Shown here piece by piece: positions 45,101-59,283 of a stretch of 64,000 nucleotides of DNA. Position 1 is the stretch's first letter; each line of letters opens with the position of its first letter. Origin of the DNA: Pieris napi (Eukaryota; Arthropoda; Insecta; Lepidoptera; Pieridae); assembly GCF_905475465.1 (NCBI RefSeq), contig NC_062240.1, forward strand, positions 13,035,001-13,099,000, given 5' to 3'. The notes beneath the pieces were generated by a model that made no database searches, was not told the DNA's origin, and saw only the letters and a program-made list of their open reading frames with translations. The translations under genes were made by a program, and so were the position numbers.

Positions 45101-47056
45101 AGTTAGGTTAATATACCGATGTAAAATCTAAATAAATCACTGGCTCTATGGTGCTATACGTCAATAACTTATCAGTTTCTTTAAGCGATGCAAAAGCCCG
45201 AAAGGTCAGGATAAAATATCCTCAAGACCTCACTTGCATGCTATGAGAGAAAATCAGACGCAAAAACGAATTCACTGTGCACTTAACGATGATTCTTGAT
45301 TAGCAGTGTTAATTAAATAATTCTATTGCTATGCTAACATTAATACATTTAAGTAAGAAAATTAATGATACTTTGAATTGCAAGGTCGTAGGTTTCACCT
45401 TATGTAACCCTTTATAAAATGTAGATGAGGTAATAACTACTCTTACTCACATACCGTAATATTATACACAATTGTTTCAAAATTAATTATACACGTGAAC
45501 ATTCCATATTTTATTTTGTTACAAAAAAATACAGTTACTTAAAACAGGTGTTCGAGACTGTCTCTTGTTTATAGGAAGCGTCAAAAATAGAGTTAAAAAC
45601 AACAATGTTGTCTCGACTTTTCAACGAGTTTTGCGTCATCAAATCCTACTCTTAATTTTTATGCAACCCTGTAGGTTCAATATTTAAGCCGTGCTTAATG
45701 AGATAATAAATATTCTTTCCCCGCAAAGACAATAAAAACATTATTCGTACTTATTTAAGAATAAAATTGCGTTAGAAACATATTCAGTTCCTATACCATG
45801 ACAACAACGAACGCACGTGATTGTAATATTAAAATTTATATCAACTCACTACAGATTATTAGATAAATCATGTCAGGAAGTCTGCATTTAAACATTCGTC
45901 AACTGTCAAAAGTACTAAAATTACCCAAGATGTAATTTTCATAAAAGGTATTCCCGCTCGATTTAAAAAATGTAATTGTAGATGATAAACTGAGTCATCG
46001 GCGGTTTGAATGTAAAGTGGGGAAGCCCGAATGTTATTGGCATTCAGACAGCGTTCCCGGTTCATACTACCGTCTGTGCCGATTGTAAATAAAATTCTTA
46101 CAATAATGCAAATTTGTGCCTATCGCTTAGCAAGCAACCTCACAGAAAGGTTAAGCATGAGGAAAATGGTGTAAGAAACTCTTTACCCTGGCAAACAATA
46201 AGCAAGAACCAGTAAATTAATTATTGTTCCAGGAAAAAAAATACAAAGAGTCTATTTCTTAAAATTATTAAATCAAATACATAACCTATTAACGTAATTT
46301 ATTTTACACTTAAAAGACGGATGTATAATTCCGTGTTTCAAATCAAAATATTATTCTTTAGAGAATTTTTCCAGGATTGAGCTACGAACAATGCGAAACA
46401 AATTGTTTGAATAGATTGTTATATTTTGTAATATTAACCCGCACACTTCAAATTCAATGCTAGGCACAGTCATCGGCATTGACAATGAGACATTCTCGCA
46501 CGCGATGCTTCGAAATTTCATTCTGTTATTGAAAATGACTTTCAATGAATTGTAACCGAGCAATGTATACGTTACGTGAAAGTAACGTAAGACTGATGGA
46601 CAGTTTCTTGTTCTAATGATACACTATGTTCCTATAAGAGTGGGTGTCGAGTGAACGACACTTTGGATTACAGATTACACTTAATTGGTATAATATAATT
46701 CGTGATGTATTTTTACAAGACTGTGAAACAATTTAAATTAGAAGCCGTTGTTGGACGTATATGTCTACAAATAAACCTAAACTGTCCGTCAGTTTCTATA
46801 ATAAACTTATTTCTTCTGCTTCTAAGAATATCGAATTATCGATTTAAGTTTTACATATATAGTTAAAAAGCAAAAGAAATTATTGTGTCATACGACAAAC
46901 GATACATAGTCGTAACGTAACACGACGTAATACCGACAGACAATAATACCTAGGTGATGCACTAAATACGGAAATGGAAAATGCATTTAATGCATGCGAA
47001 TACTGTCAAACCTCTATAATTACGAGTAATCCTATTTTAAAAATGCATGCAGTTAA

Positions 47057-47277
47057 TCTTTATATATATAATTCTACTGTGAGTGTGTATGTCACTGAAC
47101 TTCTCTCAAACGACTGGACCGATTTTGATGAAATTTTTTGTGTGTGTTCAAGGGGATCTGGGAATGGTTTAGATTCACAAATCAGCCCGCCAGATGGCGC
47201 TGCAGTCGGTACTTTCATACTTTGCTTTACTAATTGCTTGAAATATCATGCAGGACAACGTCTGTCGGGTCCACTAG
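47057..47277 (+). mobile_element. Helitron-like non-autonomous element (Lep1 type)
   Basis: 221 bp, starting TCTTTATATATATAATTCTA and ending GTCGGGTCCACTAG, inserted between A (47056) and T (47278). TC...CTRR ends and insertion into AT without duplication are Helitron hallmarks. The interior has ACTGGACCGATTTTGATGAA and CGCCAGATGGCGC, typical of short lepidopteran Helitrons. Confidence 0.65.
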
Positions 47278-48984
47278 TTTTAATATAATCTTTTGCGACT
47301 GTGTCACTTAATAACATAGATTTAATAATTTGATGTCAGTAGTGTCTATCTGAACACTTCGCAAAGTCAAAAAGATTTTGATTATTGACGAAATACCGAC
47401 TTAAATAGTTTTTTTTGCTTCGGTCACTATTTTTCTTTATAGGCAATAAATCTATTCATATTGCGTTATTATTATTACTTCGATCTTTGGACATTTTGAA
47501 AAGCGTTATGTAGATTCGAAGGTTTCTTGTGAACCGTTAAATAAAGTAATAAATATAATCCAAACCTGGTGACCTACGCAAAAGCCTATTAAAGATATCG
47601 GAAGGTCATTTATTAATTTATTAGAACATCCGCATTTTATTGTGTGTGAAGGCAACCTGGCCTAGACCGTCTCAATACCACCAATCACCATATACGAGGG
47701 GCTCATAATTATGGTAATGTTGCTAATTAACTGGAATATCATTGACCAACTTGCTAAAGACGCGGAATGCTAACCTTCTACCTTGATAAAATAGTTTAGA
47801 TCACAATATATGGAACATTGTACTTAGCAAGGAAATTATGTTAGTGTACGTGATGATTAATTATTTTTAAATTAATAAAATAATAGTTGCCTCTCACCAT
47901 AGCTTATTCGACAGACCCATTTCAGTTATTGTTAAGCGTGTGGCGGAATAAATAATCGTTATATTTTCGGCAATAAGTAGATAAGTAATCAAAGGAAAAT
48001 GTGTTTTTTTCATACACTGGACCTTATATTATTTGACAGTATTGTATGATATGAATTTCAATGAACTTTTAAATGCTGAAATATATAAATTTTGCCGATT
48101 AAAGTGATAAGTATTTAGGTTATATAGATTATGTAATGAATGTAGTATTTGTGTTGGCGATAATGAATTGTAACATGAGGTATCGTCAGTTTTTATAGTG
48201 GGAACATGCATTTTTACTTGTGTCTCTGTTAGTTTGCTAAAGTTAATATGAATAAACAATCGTTTGACCGCGTTTTTTATAAACTTCTGTTTAATGAATC
48301 TCGTATTTTCAAAGTCAATATTCGTTATTTTAAGTTTACAAACGCGTCTAATTTTAGAAAAAAACAGCAAAGAAATTTTGTAGGTTTTGGGGCATGTTTA
48401 CAAATTATATTATTAATTAAAAATATTCTCTATAAATATCTACTTTACGATCCATATCGTGAAGTAGATATTGTTATAAGTTATTATATGTAGAAGCGAA
48501 TAGAAAAAAAAATTTTTTTTTGTTCTGTCGTCTGTAATTTATTTAAATTGAAATGTAAGTAACATTAACTGATCCGCTGATAGCCTAACTACATTGAGGA
48601 TTATCAAGAACATGTTTCTATTTAATTCCTTTGATTATTATATAATAATAATATATAAAATAAACAAATATTCATGGCATAGATAACTCTGGTTTAAAAT
48701 CTAAACTTCCATTTCTTTATAATATCGTCCTAAGTGAAATAAGATATGAGTACGATGATTTAAATTTAAAACAATCCCCTACTTACCTATTTTCGTAACA
48801 AAGTTACGCTCTTTATATTACTAAATACGATTATAAAATTAAATAAAATCAAGGTCCTTAAGATTCTAATGCAATCAAGGAAAGTTTTACTGACACAATT
48901 ATTTGGTTGTATATTATTTGCATTTTAAATAACATAATTGTAATGATTGCGCATTACTTGAATAGAAATTTAAAAAGTTATGCT

Positions 48985-49075
48985 GTTAGGCAGGAAACTG
49001 CATTTTTAGTCAAGTGGTCAGCACATTGGACTGCGTGGTCTCAGTGTCAAATACCGGAAGAACTCGAAAATTTGC
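48985..49075 (+). repeat. Possible decayed tRNA-derived SINE head
   Basis: GTCAAGTGGTCAGCACATTG followed by GACTGCGTGGTCTCAG looks like a tRNA-type A-box region, but no B box follows. Weak. Confidence 0.25.
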
Positions 49076-52000
49076 AATTTATTAAAATGGTAGTCTAAGT
49101 TAGGAACTTGACCATATTGGAACACCACCTAAGTGCCTCAATCAACGTCCGTTGCACCGAAATCCATTAGGATACAAAAGTTATTTAAATAGGTCTGGAG
49201 AACTGTTTTAATTCACGAAAACGTCATTTTACTTGAAAAATATAAATGCGCTGAATTTATAATAAGCATGATATATTTTTGAATTTTATTATATTAACAT
49301 TTTATAATAATAATCAAAAATATTACTTCAAAGTAATTCAAACATATATGACTGACAAAATATTCACGCTATCGTTTCAATATCATTAGGTTCCTAATAC
49401 CGCAACAGATTTGAATTACCCATTGTTTAAGATAATAATTAATATTATCTTATCTTTTAAACAAATAGCTTCTTGAGTAAGGTTTGAGATAATTTATCAT
49501 AGAAAATGTAAAAGATTGTGTGAATGTGTTACGGACAAATTCTTCTATAGCGCCTTGGGTTGGCCTCAACAGTCTCACGTTCATATTAACGTAGTATATA
49601 TATATGTATATTATAGTATGCGATTTCAAAATAACTCGGTTAAGACATGTTAGCAAAAATTTCGGAACCAACCTGTTGTTATTAAGAAATAAATTATAAT
49701 ATATTAATTCAAGTTGAAATATTATTTTTGTTTTGAATTTGAGAATTCTTTTGATCTTCGGGAAGAGAGTTTTTAAGTTATATATGTGATCGAATATATG
49801 ATAGTATTACACTGTAATGATAAATGTATGACTTTGGTGAAAATCCACAGAAACAGACAATATATTTTATTGTATTTAAGTAACTTCGATGGCCCCTTAG
49901 ACCTTGACCTGGTCGAGCCTTCAATCAAAAGAACCTTCAATCGCCATATATCTGTTAATCAATCGCTGGTAAGAGTTTTGAGATAAATAGTTTTGTATTG
50001 GCGAAAACAACTATTCGTACTCCGAATTTAGACGTCATGAGAAGAGTAACTGCGGGAGAGTGCATAATATGGAGTAGCGAATGCACGGACGTCGGATTGG
50101 ACGTTGCGCAAGACCCGGCAACACGCTCGACCCTGAACTCAATTCGGCCACCATTTTGCAACTAATCACTGGTCGTTGTGCTTCAGGTGGTCCTCGCGGG
50201 GCGTTGCCGGCACAAATGTAAACATTTACAGGCTATGGCCGAACGCACGAGGCCAATTCGGACGTGATCCCGCACATCGTACACCATTCTCACTATCCTT
50301 GTTCTAGGTATTGTCACCTAACGTGAATTTAACATTGAATACTCCGCCGTTCTCGTAAATTGAGTGTGTAGAGTTCACTTGTGTGTAGGCGAAATATCAA
50401 ATATGTGACATTTATATAGTACCTATGCTTAAGAATTCACCTACGCTATTAATATTGCAACTTCCTATTTAGTAATGACCAATGTCCGACCAAGGTTTGT
50501 CTAGTTTGCGGATAGATATCCGCTCTTTGATTGCGTTTAATGTCAATAATACTCCATTCGGTTTACCTTGGACTCTAGGTAATTATCGAAAAATTTATAC
50601 TCATGTTGAAGTGGACAGGTTTGATAAGTGTGGAAATATGTGGACGTGATTAGTTTTAATATTTAAACACCACAGGAACTTCGGTATTATTTTAAATGCA
50701 TGTACAATAATGTTATCTTGTAGCGAATTAAATTTATGGCGTCAACCTTTGAACGTAAAACTCAACAAAGCATTAAATAAATAGTATAACTATTGTGATT
50801 TTTATAAAATCTTTGAATTATTTATCATATTGACCTTCTACTTATCATAGGTAAAAAATTAAAATGTAATAATTATGATAATAACTGTTTTATACCAGTT
50901 TTTATTTATATAAGTATATATTTAATGGACACTGTTTGTATTAATAAGAAAACTGATATTTAATTTACCTAATTTTAAGTTCAACGCCAATTTCGTTGAC
51001 CAATTTATAAGAATTAAACGGGAGTCAAGCCACAATCTTTTAAAGTTTTCATATAACTTAATTACACAAATCAATATTCGCAAATAGTATTAGAGTGATA
51101 TCAAATATACAAATATTTACAGCAAGTACCGAATGGCATTGGTAAAACTTGATTATATTAAAAGTCAATATTACCCTGTTGACAAGACGGGTTACTTCCT
51201 GACTCAAATTAGGCATAACCTTTTCGTTAAGTTTGAATATCTTTTAGGTATTATCTTATATATTATTATCTTAGAAGGTTTTTATTTGTTTTCCTTATTT
51301 GCTTATGGCCTTTGAATTTATAGGTGAACTATAAATCAACTATCGTTATTTTAAAGTATTATTTTTAATAGTCTTCATTGCGTTTGACAGTAAACAAGAA
51401 AATACTCGTTGCGGCAATACAACGTCCTTTCCTTGGTTAGTTGGAAAAGAACTTAATGCTAGTCATGCAGGTGAGTTTACTCAAGAGAACTAAGGTTAAA
51501 TCTATTCATTGCCAAAGATAATGGTATACCGTGTTGCAATGAATGCACAGTTTATGTATTTTACGAATGAACCTATTTCTGTTTGTAAATGTTGTTAATG
51601 ATCAGATGTTATGGGTTTTAATCTCATGTCAGTGGCCAGGACGTGACCTAACCTCACACGTACACCGCTTTGTGACGACCGACGCGATGGGCATACAAAC
51701 GCTTGCAACTGCCTTGATGAATCCTTGGCTTCAAAACCGTACTCCTTTCTTAGACTATTGCATTTAATGATCACTCGATTTACACAAATCACTTCGTTAA
51801 GTCCTAATTTTGAATATACAAATCCAGGCGATGTGGGTAACACACCAAAGGTAAGAAAATGCTTGAGCGGAATCAAGTATTTGCTCATCGTCAGTTTACA
51901 TAAGGTATGATCATTAGAATGGCGTGTCCTTCGTGTTTTATAGTGTTTGAGAAGTAATTTTATGTGTTTTTCAATTTTGCGCTTCATCAACGATCACAAT

Positions 52001-52261
52001 CGATTTCATCAGCAGACAAATAGACGTTTACAAATGTTTTCATAACAAAATGCATCGTGCAAGTATGAGTTTCTCGCTCATTGATTTATTATTTCTATAT
52101 TATTAGTATAATTAAGAGTTATATATTTACTTAATACTTATAAAAATATTTGAAAGCATTAATATATGTTAAAGAAGAACACTTAAATTACATGTCATCA
52201 ACGATTTTTCAATCACATGATTCAGACCGATGTTATAATTGCGATCACAGTCGTCTCTTAC

Positions 52262-52540
52262 CTAGGGTCCTCAGGAGCAGAGCCCGATTCCTTTCCAGAA
52301 GTTAGAGCACACACACTACCCGAAAGTGAACAAGCGCCCTCCACGTAACATATGAAAGTGACGTTAGGGTGCAAACGAGCGCAAATGGCGCGTAAATCGC
52401 GGAAAGTTATGCGAAAACTGCGCCTGCGCCACGTGCAAGCGTGTCTCGTACTGCCTCCGCGCGCGCCTTCCACGCTCTTTTATCACATCGCCCGTAGCCC
52501 GCCTTCAACTTGACTTTTTGCCGTTTGACGTCAGATTAAT
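52262..52540 (-). promoter_or_regulatory. Candidate ELOVL promoter and first non-coding exon
   Basis: A GC/CpG-rich block in AT-rich DNA. On the minus strand it contains TGACGTCA (about 52526-52533, a CRE-type site), GTGATAAAAGAGCG (possible TATA-like), CACGTG (about 52430) and then TGAGGACCCTAG followed by the donor GTAAGAG at 52261. This layout (CpG-rich, core-like elements, strong donor) suits a promoter plus first exon that would splice to 42139. The link to ELOVL is inferred. Confidence 0.35.
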
Positions 52541-55046
52541 TATTTTAACGTTAACTAAAATATACGTTTTAGTAAAAAAGTAAGCACGTTGAGATTTCTC
52601 AAATAATTGGATAAACTTTAGAATATAGTATTTTTTTCAAATCTTATATAAAAATCTAATACATTAATTTCTTTCAACATATCTACAGAAACTAGATCCG
52701 TAATTGTACGTAATCCTAATATGAGAGTGATCAGTATCAGAGTATCTTGTACCAGTCTACCTGGCTATACCTATGATCTGCTGCCCTGAGTTTCTTTAAT
52801 GGCAAAAAATACAATATATATGTATATATATATCAATCAAAGAAAACATAGACATCGTGCCAAGAATAGTCTCAGTTATGGGTCTGAAGCACAATTATTA
52901 TTCTCTAAGGTAAATTTCCATCTACGATTGTGGTCATGACTGTAAGGGAATAACAAAGTATTTTCTAGTAAATAAATTATCTAATACTTTATTAGAAGAA
53001 CCATATTAACACGTGTCTAATACACACATCCGCTATATTCATTAAATCACAAATCGACATTTTTTACTGATTGGCGTGTTACTTTTTATAAACGAGTACA
53101 CAAGGTGTGGTAGTCTAGAATTATAAAATTACAAAAAAAGCAAAAGACAAATCCTCCAATAACTTACATTGATTAATTTGTTACTTATTGATTGAATATT
53201 AAGTATCTATTGTGTTAATAGTAACTAGGCAATATATACTTAGCAAACTAAATTAAAATTATAATAGTAGTGTAATTGAAAGGTCAGAGTTATTGTATAT
53301 ACGTAAAACTATTTACCCTGTTTGTACCTACGATAATTAATTGGTAAAGGCAATTATAAGGTCCATAAAATCTGCAAATATTGAAGACATAATCATAACT
53401 CTTTATGTCAGTTATTGCATTGATTATACCTCATAATTGTCAGACAACCCTGTCATTGAACTTTAACATTGAAACCCTTTTCAAACCTGGCACTGACCGG
53501 ACTATACATGGTAAATATATAAATCTAATCACATAATTACGACATCGACTTCATACAAGAAAAACTACAGACGAAAAGTGCTGGAAAAAGGTTTTATTTC
53601 TGAAAGTTTTTTTATGTAATACGAGGCAGGAGGCTCATCTGATGTTAAGTGATACCTGTTGTTATATTCCATAATAAACATATTTTAATTTTATTTTATT
53701 TTAAGAATTGGTACGCTCTTTTCTTGAAGGACCATAAGTCGAATTGGTTCCGAAATACTTCAGCTGGTTCCACATAGTGGTGGAGTGGAGTTGAACCCCC
53801 GAGATCGATTAGACCTATGTTGGTCGTAGAGTGCAGAATTGCACCCCCCGCCCTCATCAACAGCAGACTCTTTTTTTGGCATAATATAATTCTGGTTAAC
53901 GGTAAATAATCAAGTTCAAATAGTATCTGCAATGTCAAGATAATCATAAATTTGTATCGTCATACCATCAGGAAAACTGAGAACAAAGTTCTTTTATTCA
54001 CGCTGCTTACGTAAAAAAACAAATAAACAAAAGCAAACAGACACATAACGTTAGAGTGATGTATTGGAGTTCTTCAATTGGCAGTGCTTACTACGCAGAT
54101 CATATCGAAGCAAACATACTGTGCTTATGTACACAATTACTTTGTTGCCTAAATATTTTAGACGAAATTTAATAAACTTTAACTTAAGTAATTTCTTTAA
54201 CATCAGCTATTTTTACTTACAGCTGAAGAATCGTTAAATATTTTTTTTGTAATTTCATCTCAGTACTATAAAGAATATTCGACAATCCCATTTGTGAACC
54301 AGTTGATATTAATTTGTTAGGAAAACTAGACCTCACGGGCTTGTCGTCTCAGATTGTCGCTAGTATCGTATAACATATGACTTATTTAAGCATACAGAAA
54401 AAAACGGAAACTGTTCTGATATTTATTTGTACTTAAACTAAACCCGTTTTGTAATAAATGTTGTCGACGAAAATCATAAATTTAATATATATTCAAGGTT
54501 CTGACGCGCGAGTTACTATATACATATATACCTATATATATTCCTAACTTGATTGCGCACATTTCAATTGGAGATCCCGGAATATTTATTTTCATCGGAT
54601 TATATCAATTAGTACAGATGACTGATCAGAATTTTTAGTTATAAATTTAAAAAATTTTATAGTGATCCGAGATGCGAGATGTTTATTTATAGTGTTTTTA
54701 TAAATAAATAAATAAAATTGTGTCTGTTCTTCTCTGGGGTGTTAGAGCAATCTAATATGTCACTTATTTTGTATAGACATTAAATAGAAAATGTTATTTA
54801 AAAATGTAGATTGTAATGTAAAAAAAGAGTAAATTATTATTTATTAATAATATTCATTGATTATGCATCGTTCGTATCCGGTTCAACAGGTTTTTCACCG
54901 TAACCCATTGGGTTATTATGCTTTACATTCCATAAATTATATAGGAAATTTTTAAGATTACAAAAATAACTTGATACAATGTTTCGATTCTGAAGGACGT
55001 TTTACGCAGGATTTTAGTAATCTTGATAATACAATTATTAAAAGTA
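52541..55046. other. Intergenic, no gene seen
   Basis: AT-rich sequence. It contains a LINE tail fragment at 53.6 kb (listed). No other coding or structural feature was recognised. Confidence 0.55.
53620..53850 (-). repeat. LINE 3' fragment, antisense
   Basis: GGCAGGAGGCTCATCTGATG, AGTGATACCT, then AAGAATTGGTACGCTC, AAGTCGAATTGGTTCCG and AGCTGGTTCCACATAGTGG. This is the antisense of the LINE 3' region seen at 18.5 and 59.2 kb, with an AT-rich insertion in the middle. Confidence 0.65.
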
Positions 55047-55240
55047 GTGTTGGCCTAGTGGCTTTAGCGAGTGACTCTCATCCTTGAGGTCGTAGGTTCG
55101 ATCACCGGCTGCCTTATATCCAAACAGTCGACGGCGTGTGTCAGGCACCTGCTTGCCTATTAGATCGACAAATGATCATGAAACAGATACAGAAATCTGA
55201 TGCCCCGACCTAAAAAGGTTGTAGCGTCACTGATTTATTT
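55047..55240 (+). mobile_element. tRNA-derived SINE (lepidopteran type), internally shortened
   Basis: A Pol III promoter is visible: A-box-like TGGCCTAGTGG (55051-55061) and B box GGTTCGATC (55095-55103), preceded by CATCCTTGAGGTCGTA. The body has GTCGACGGCGTGTGTCAGGC, TTGCCTATTAGAT, ATGATCATGAAACAGAT and CCTAAAAAGGTTGTAGCG, ending at ATTTATTTAATAATAATG. The body is characteristic of a widespread moth/butterfly SINE. Part of the usual body between the tRNA head and the GTCGACGG block is missing. Confidence 0.75.
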
Positions 55241-55576
55241 AATAATAATGTAAATTTAATATTTATGCATGTGACTGTATGGAAAGCTCTTTGCATGATT
55301 AATTGATGGTTTGTTTATTATGTTCGTCGATTAACAGTTTAATTGTATATCTAAATCTTATGGCATATACCTAGATTACTTATCCGGGATTTTTTTGTAA
55401 TAAATTGTCTTCATTATTTTTATAATTTAATGACGACACGGTAATTAATGATTCAACTAAGCGTTAATCATTCTTTAATATATTTGTAGTCGTCACAGAT
55501 TAAGTAGAACCTTCAAAATGTTTTGAAATAAAACGTTTTCGATTTTAAATACTACTAGTATTTTATTATTATAATC

Positions 55577-55894
55577 TCTATATTATATATAAAATTCTCG
55601 TGTCACAATGTTCGTTCCCATACTCCTCCGAAACGGATCGACTGATTCTTATGATTTTTTTAAGCATATTCAGTAAGCCTGAGAATCGGCTACTTGGCTA
55701 AAATTAATTAATCGGCTAAAATTTTTTTTTTTTAATAATTTTTTTTGTTTTTATACACTATACAAAAACAAATACAACCCTTAATTTTCACTTCTCTACG
55801 AACAACTTATATTTTTTATTATAGTAGATACCTAGTTATTTTTATCGAACTAAAAATTTTTTTCCTAGAAATAATATCAGGTAAGGTCAGCTAG
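55577..55894 (+). mobile_element. Helitron-like non-autonomous element (Lep1 type)
   Basis: 5' end TCTATATTATATATAAAATT, then CTCGTGTCACAATGTTCGTT and ACTCCTCCGAAACGG. 3' end GGTAAGGTCAGCTAG. It is inserted so that T follows CTAG. The 5' sequence is the hallmark of a common lepidopteran Helitron family. The interior is AT-rich with T-runs. Confidence 0.7.
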
Positions 55895-55899
55895 TAGCA

Positions 55900-58880
55900 T
55901 ATAATAATTATTAATCGTTTTAACTTAGGATTTTACCCTTGTCCCGGCACGTAACTTGGGCACATTTAGGAGGGTAGGAATTAGATTTAGATTTCTACAC
56001 ATCTTTAGGACTGCGGACAAGTATACAATATAATATATTCCCCTTGAATCAGCTGATCTATTTTTAAAGAAAATAAAGTTAAATTAAATTGTATAAAGTT
56101 ATCTTGTCTAGATTAGGTTATCATCACCTAAGTAATACAAAAGAATAAATAGCAATACTATTTATTATATTTATTGTTAATAGGAATTTTTATAATTATA
56201 GTTTGGTTCTACATAAAGCATTCTCTTCTTTTCTTGTCCAATGTGTTATTACAAATATATACAAATATAGTATTTATAAAAACCTCGCATTCATTTATAA
56301 TACTTAATTATTGTTTATTTCTAGAATCGGAAAATCCAGTTGTGTGTTTTATTCACAAATTTTCCATCTCCCATCGAGCTTACGCGCGAACGTGTTATTT
56401 TGTATGATTGAACCATACCAAGGCCAAGAAATAAGTATTCATTTTAAATTAATAAACATGGCCGAGGTGTGTGTTTTTTTTGTTAGTAAATACCCACTCT
56501 ATTTCGATTTGTCGTGTAAAGGGCTATTCAACTTATAATTTCAAAGAAAACATAAAAAACTATTCAGCGGTTAAGGTACGTAAACGTTTAATACTGTCTT
56601 CTGGTGACAATGCTGATGGAGTTGATGTGGTAATTAAATTACGTAGTTAATTAATACAAAAATTACGTTCCGTAACGCTATTTGGCCTTAAACGTTCTGG
56701 CCAAAAGATCTGATTTTGTTAAACTTACCATGACTTCTTACCTGGTGGTTTTTAAACACAGCCCAAAGTAATACTTAAAAAATTTATCATTTTAAATTTA
56801 CAACAAACAAAAACAGTTTATCCGCATTGTTTTAATTTTATTACTCGACAAAAAACTATACAAAGTGTATATATGTATATTGAAACCAAGCTCGGCTGTC
56901 TAAAGGTTGGTCATGGATATAATTGCCAAATTAATTAGACAAAAAGTTCCGTTTACCTGTTTGTGTGTTTTGGATGTTATTTTTTTACGTGTTAACAAAA
57001 ATGATAAACAAAAATAACCTATTAATTTTGTTTTGGCCTTAATTGTACCTATTAAATGTACTTAGTACTTAAAAAGCTATTAATGTATTGATTTGATAAA
57101 TTACATTAAATCAAGGTTTTATCTAAAAAATACGTACCGCGTGTGATTATTAAATGTTATGTAAAATGAAAAACGAAAATTAAATTATAATAAATTAGGA
57201 ATTATTTTTATATGCTGTTGATTTGAATAATTACTATAGAAAAATCATGAAATGATTTAATACCTGAGACTATTTTGAATCTCTTTAACATTTTGAGTTT
57301 CTACATTTCATAAAATTCGTAAATAATATTAATTATCTGTTTAAAGGCAATGAATTTTCTTAAACCTATAAAAATTAGTGATAAAAATTGTCACCTTCTT
57401 AAAACACATCACTTTGGGTGTAACTTTTTAAATTGTTGGCAAATTACTTTTTTTTTATCTGTGTTAAGGTTCTAGATTACAGAAGAAATCTTAATTTGCT
57501 TTAACACAATCTAACACAGAAATGAGCTAATAGCTGGACTTTTCTATCTTTACCTGTTACTGAAAATAAAAAACACGTAAGGAGAGAGAGAACCGTTATA
57601 GTTTTGAGATTATAGAGCTCAAAAACTATTTATTATTTTCATTGATGGTCGGATAATGGTCGTTGTCCCATATCAGCAGATTCGTGTATATTTAAGTACG
57701 TTGAGAAAATGATTCGAATGAACATAAATTTACAATAATTATAATAGTATGTATGTTGTATAAAATAAATATTACACGGCTTTTATTAATAACATTTATT
57801 TAATAGCACCTTAATGTGAGTTGCAGAAAGTCTCGAGTAATGTCTTTTGAAGGCTAATTACTTGTGTTATATCAGGTTAAAGGAATTACTCTCTATTTGA
57901 GTTAAAGAACAAGAGACAAGGTCGATTTTAGTATTAATTCGTAATAAGGCATTAAAATAAGTTTATAATAAGGCATTATGATCTCTTTTAGGCAGGTGAA
58001 ACATTATTTTAACATAGATAGATAAAAATTAGACATTTAAAAATCAAAATGGCCAATTATAAAATGTAAGATTTGTAAACAGGATGCCGCTAATTGGTGG
58101 TTAAAAACGGAGGATATGCAAAAATCAAAATTTTAAGAGCGAGAAAAAAATCACCATCACATATTATGTTATGGGTGATCACCAGTTATATTAAATTGTG
58201 ACGTTGGAATACATTATTCAGATTTTCCTTTATAAACTGGTTTTATGTTGTCATTATAGAATCAAGAACATAGTTAAACTATACATTCTACAAGTAAAAA
58301 CACAAAATTGTATGTACACGTAAATAGATTTTTTTATATAATAGGCGTCTAACGGGATTTTATGATATGGATATGGCGGACTCTTCAAACCCTAAATTAC
58401 TATACCTACTGAGCCTGCCTGATTACTATCCTTAAGAGATTTAGGGTTTGTTGGTTTAGGTCTCTCGCTTTGGACATTCAGGATATAATTATACATATAT
58501 ATTTTGTCAGAATATATATAATTATATATATTTCCTACATTGTTGTTGTTGTTGTTTGGAGTGACTAAGCAGTCACTTAATGTATTCCTCCATCTAATTA
58601 TAATGCAACACTTTGCGATTTAAGTACTGCAAATCTAAATAAAAACGCAAAACTAGTTTATTAAAATATTTATTAAACTATTCCGTGCTATTGTTACTAA
58701 AAACATTTAAAGCCATTGTATTTTACTTAATTACCTTTATTATTATTTTTATTAGGATTTACCATTTAAAAAAAGTGTGTTTATGAATAGGTATGTCTAA
58801 GTCCATGACGTATTCATAATAAATATTATAAAGAGTTGAAACTTAAATTATAACACGGACAGATAATTTGTATAAAATTT
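55900..58880. other. Intergenic, no gene seen
   Basis: AT-rich. Overlapping short ORFs at 56174-56538 are low-complexity and have no family signature. A (GTT)4 run lies at about 58541-58555. Nothing else is recognised. Confidence 0.55.
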
Positions 58881-58893
58881 ATTTTTTAAGTAA

Positions 58894-59283
58894 ATGAAGA
58901 AACACATGGAACTACATGGTTCTCACCTCTGGGCGGGAGCTCCCCAGTACCAACTCCTTCCACTTGACCGTATTCAACGAAGAGCGGTTCGAATCGTCGA
59001 CGACCAGTCACTTTCCGTGCGGCTTGATCCTTTGGCGTTGCGTAGAGATGTGGGATCTCTCTGCATCTTCTACCGCATTTACCATGGAGAGTGTTCAGAG
59101 GAGTTGTTCGGTCTAATACCTGCAGCTGAGTTTCATCATCGGACGTCAAGGCAAAATACAAAATACCATCCGTATCACCTCGACGTCCGTCGTTCCACAA
59201 CTGAGCGTTTTTTAAGGCAGTTTTTGCCGCGCACCACCACTATGTGGAACCAGCTGCCCACAGAAGTATTTCCGAACCAAAAA
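58894..59283 (+). pseudogene. LINE reverse transcriptase C-terminal fragment (Jockey/CR1-like)
   Basis: Open for about 130 codons with the pattern SHLWAGAPQYQLLPLDRIQR, RAVRIVDD, LDPLALRRDVGSLCIFYRIY, HGECSEELFGLIPAAE and MWNQLPTEVFPNQ, a region found after the reverse transcriptase domain in many insect LINEs. It is 5'-truncated and ends abruptly at FPNQ, followed by a run of As (59279-59297). It is less decayed than the related copy in TRABD-2 intron 6. Confidence 0.75.

Larger units (their letters stand above)
42140..52261 (-). other. Gene-poor 10-kb region, probably the first ELOVL intron
   Basis: AT-rich, with no exon recognised on either strand. The short ORFs here (for example 43472-43705, 48029-48370 and 49786-49986) are low-complexity or have no family signature. 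It contains a Helitron-like element at 47.06 kb and a weak tRNA/SINE-like stretch near 49.0 kb. The segment at 50.0-50.25 kb is locally GC-rich without a clear donor site. Confidence 0.4.

Noticed and set aside
46974..47288. 104-residue plus-strand ORF
   Set aside because: Most of it coincides with the Helitron-like element at 47057-47277. The frame is incidental.
48029..48493. Overlapping ORFs on both strands (113 and 81 residues)
   Set aside because: Lysine/asparagine/isoleucine-rich low-complexity translation of AT-rich DNA, with no family signature.
51543..51990. Overlapping ORFs on both strands near 51.6-52.0 kb
   Set aside because: The frames overlap each other and none shows domain motifs or splice-supported extension. 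A degraded repeat is possible but not shown.
55047..55125. Possible tRNA gene (A and B box present)
   Set aside because: The sequence does not fold into a full cloverleaf and runs straight into a lepidopteran SINE body, so it is a SINE head and not a tRNA gene.
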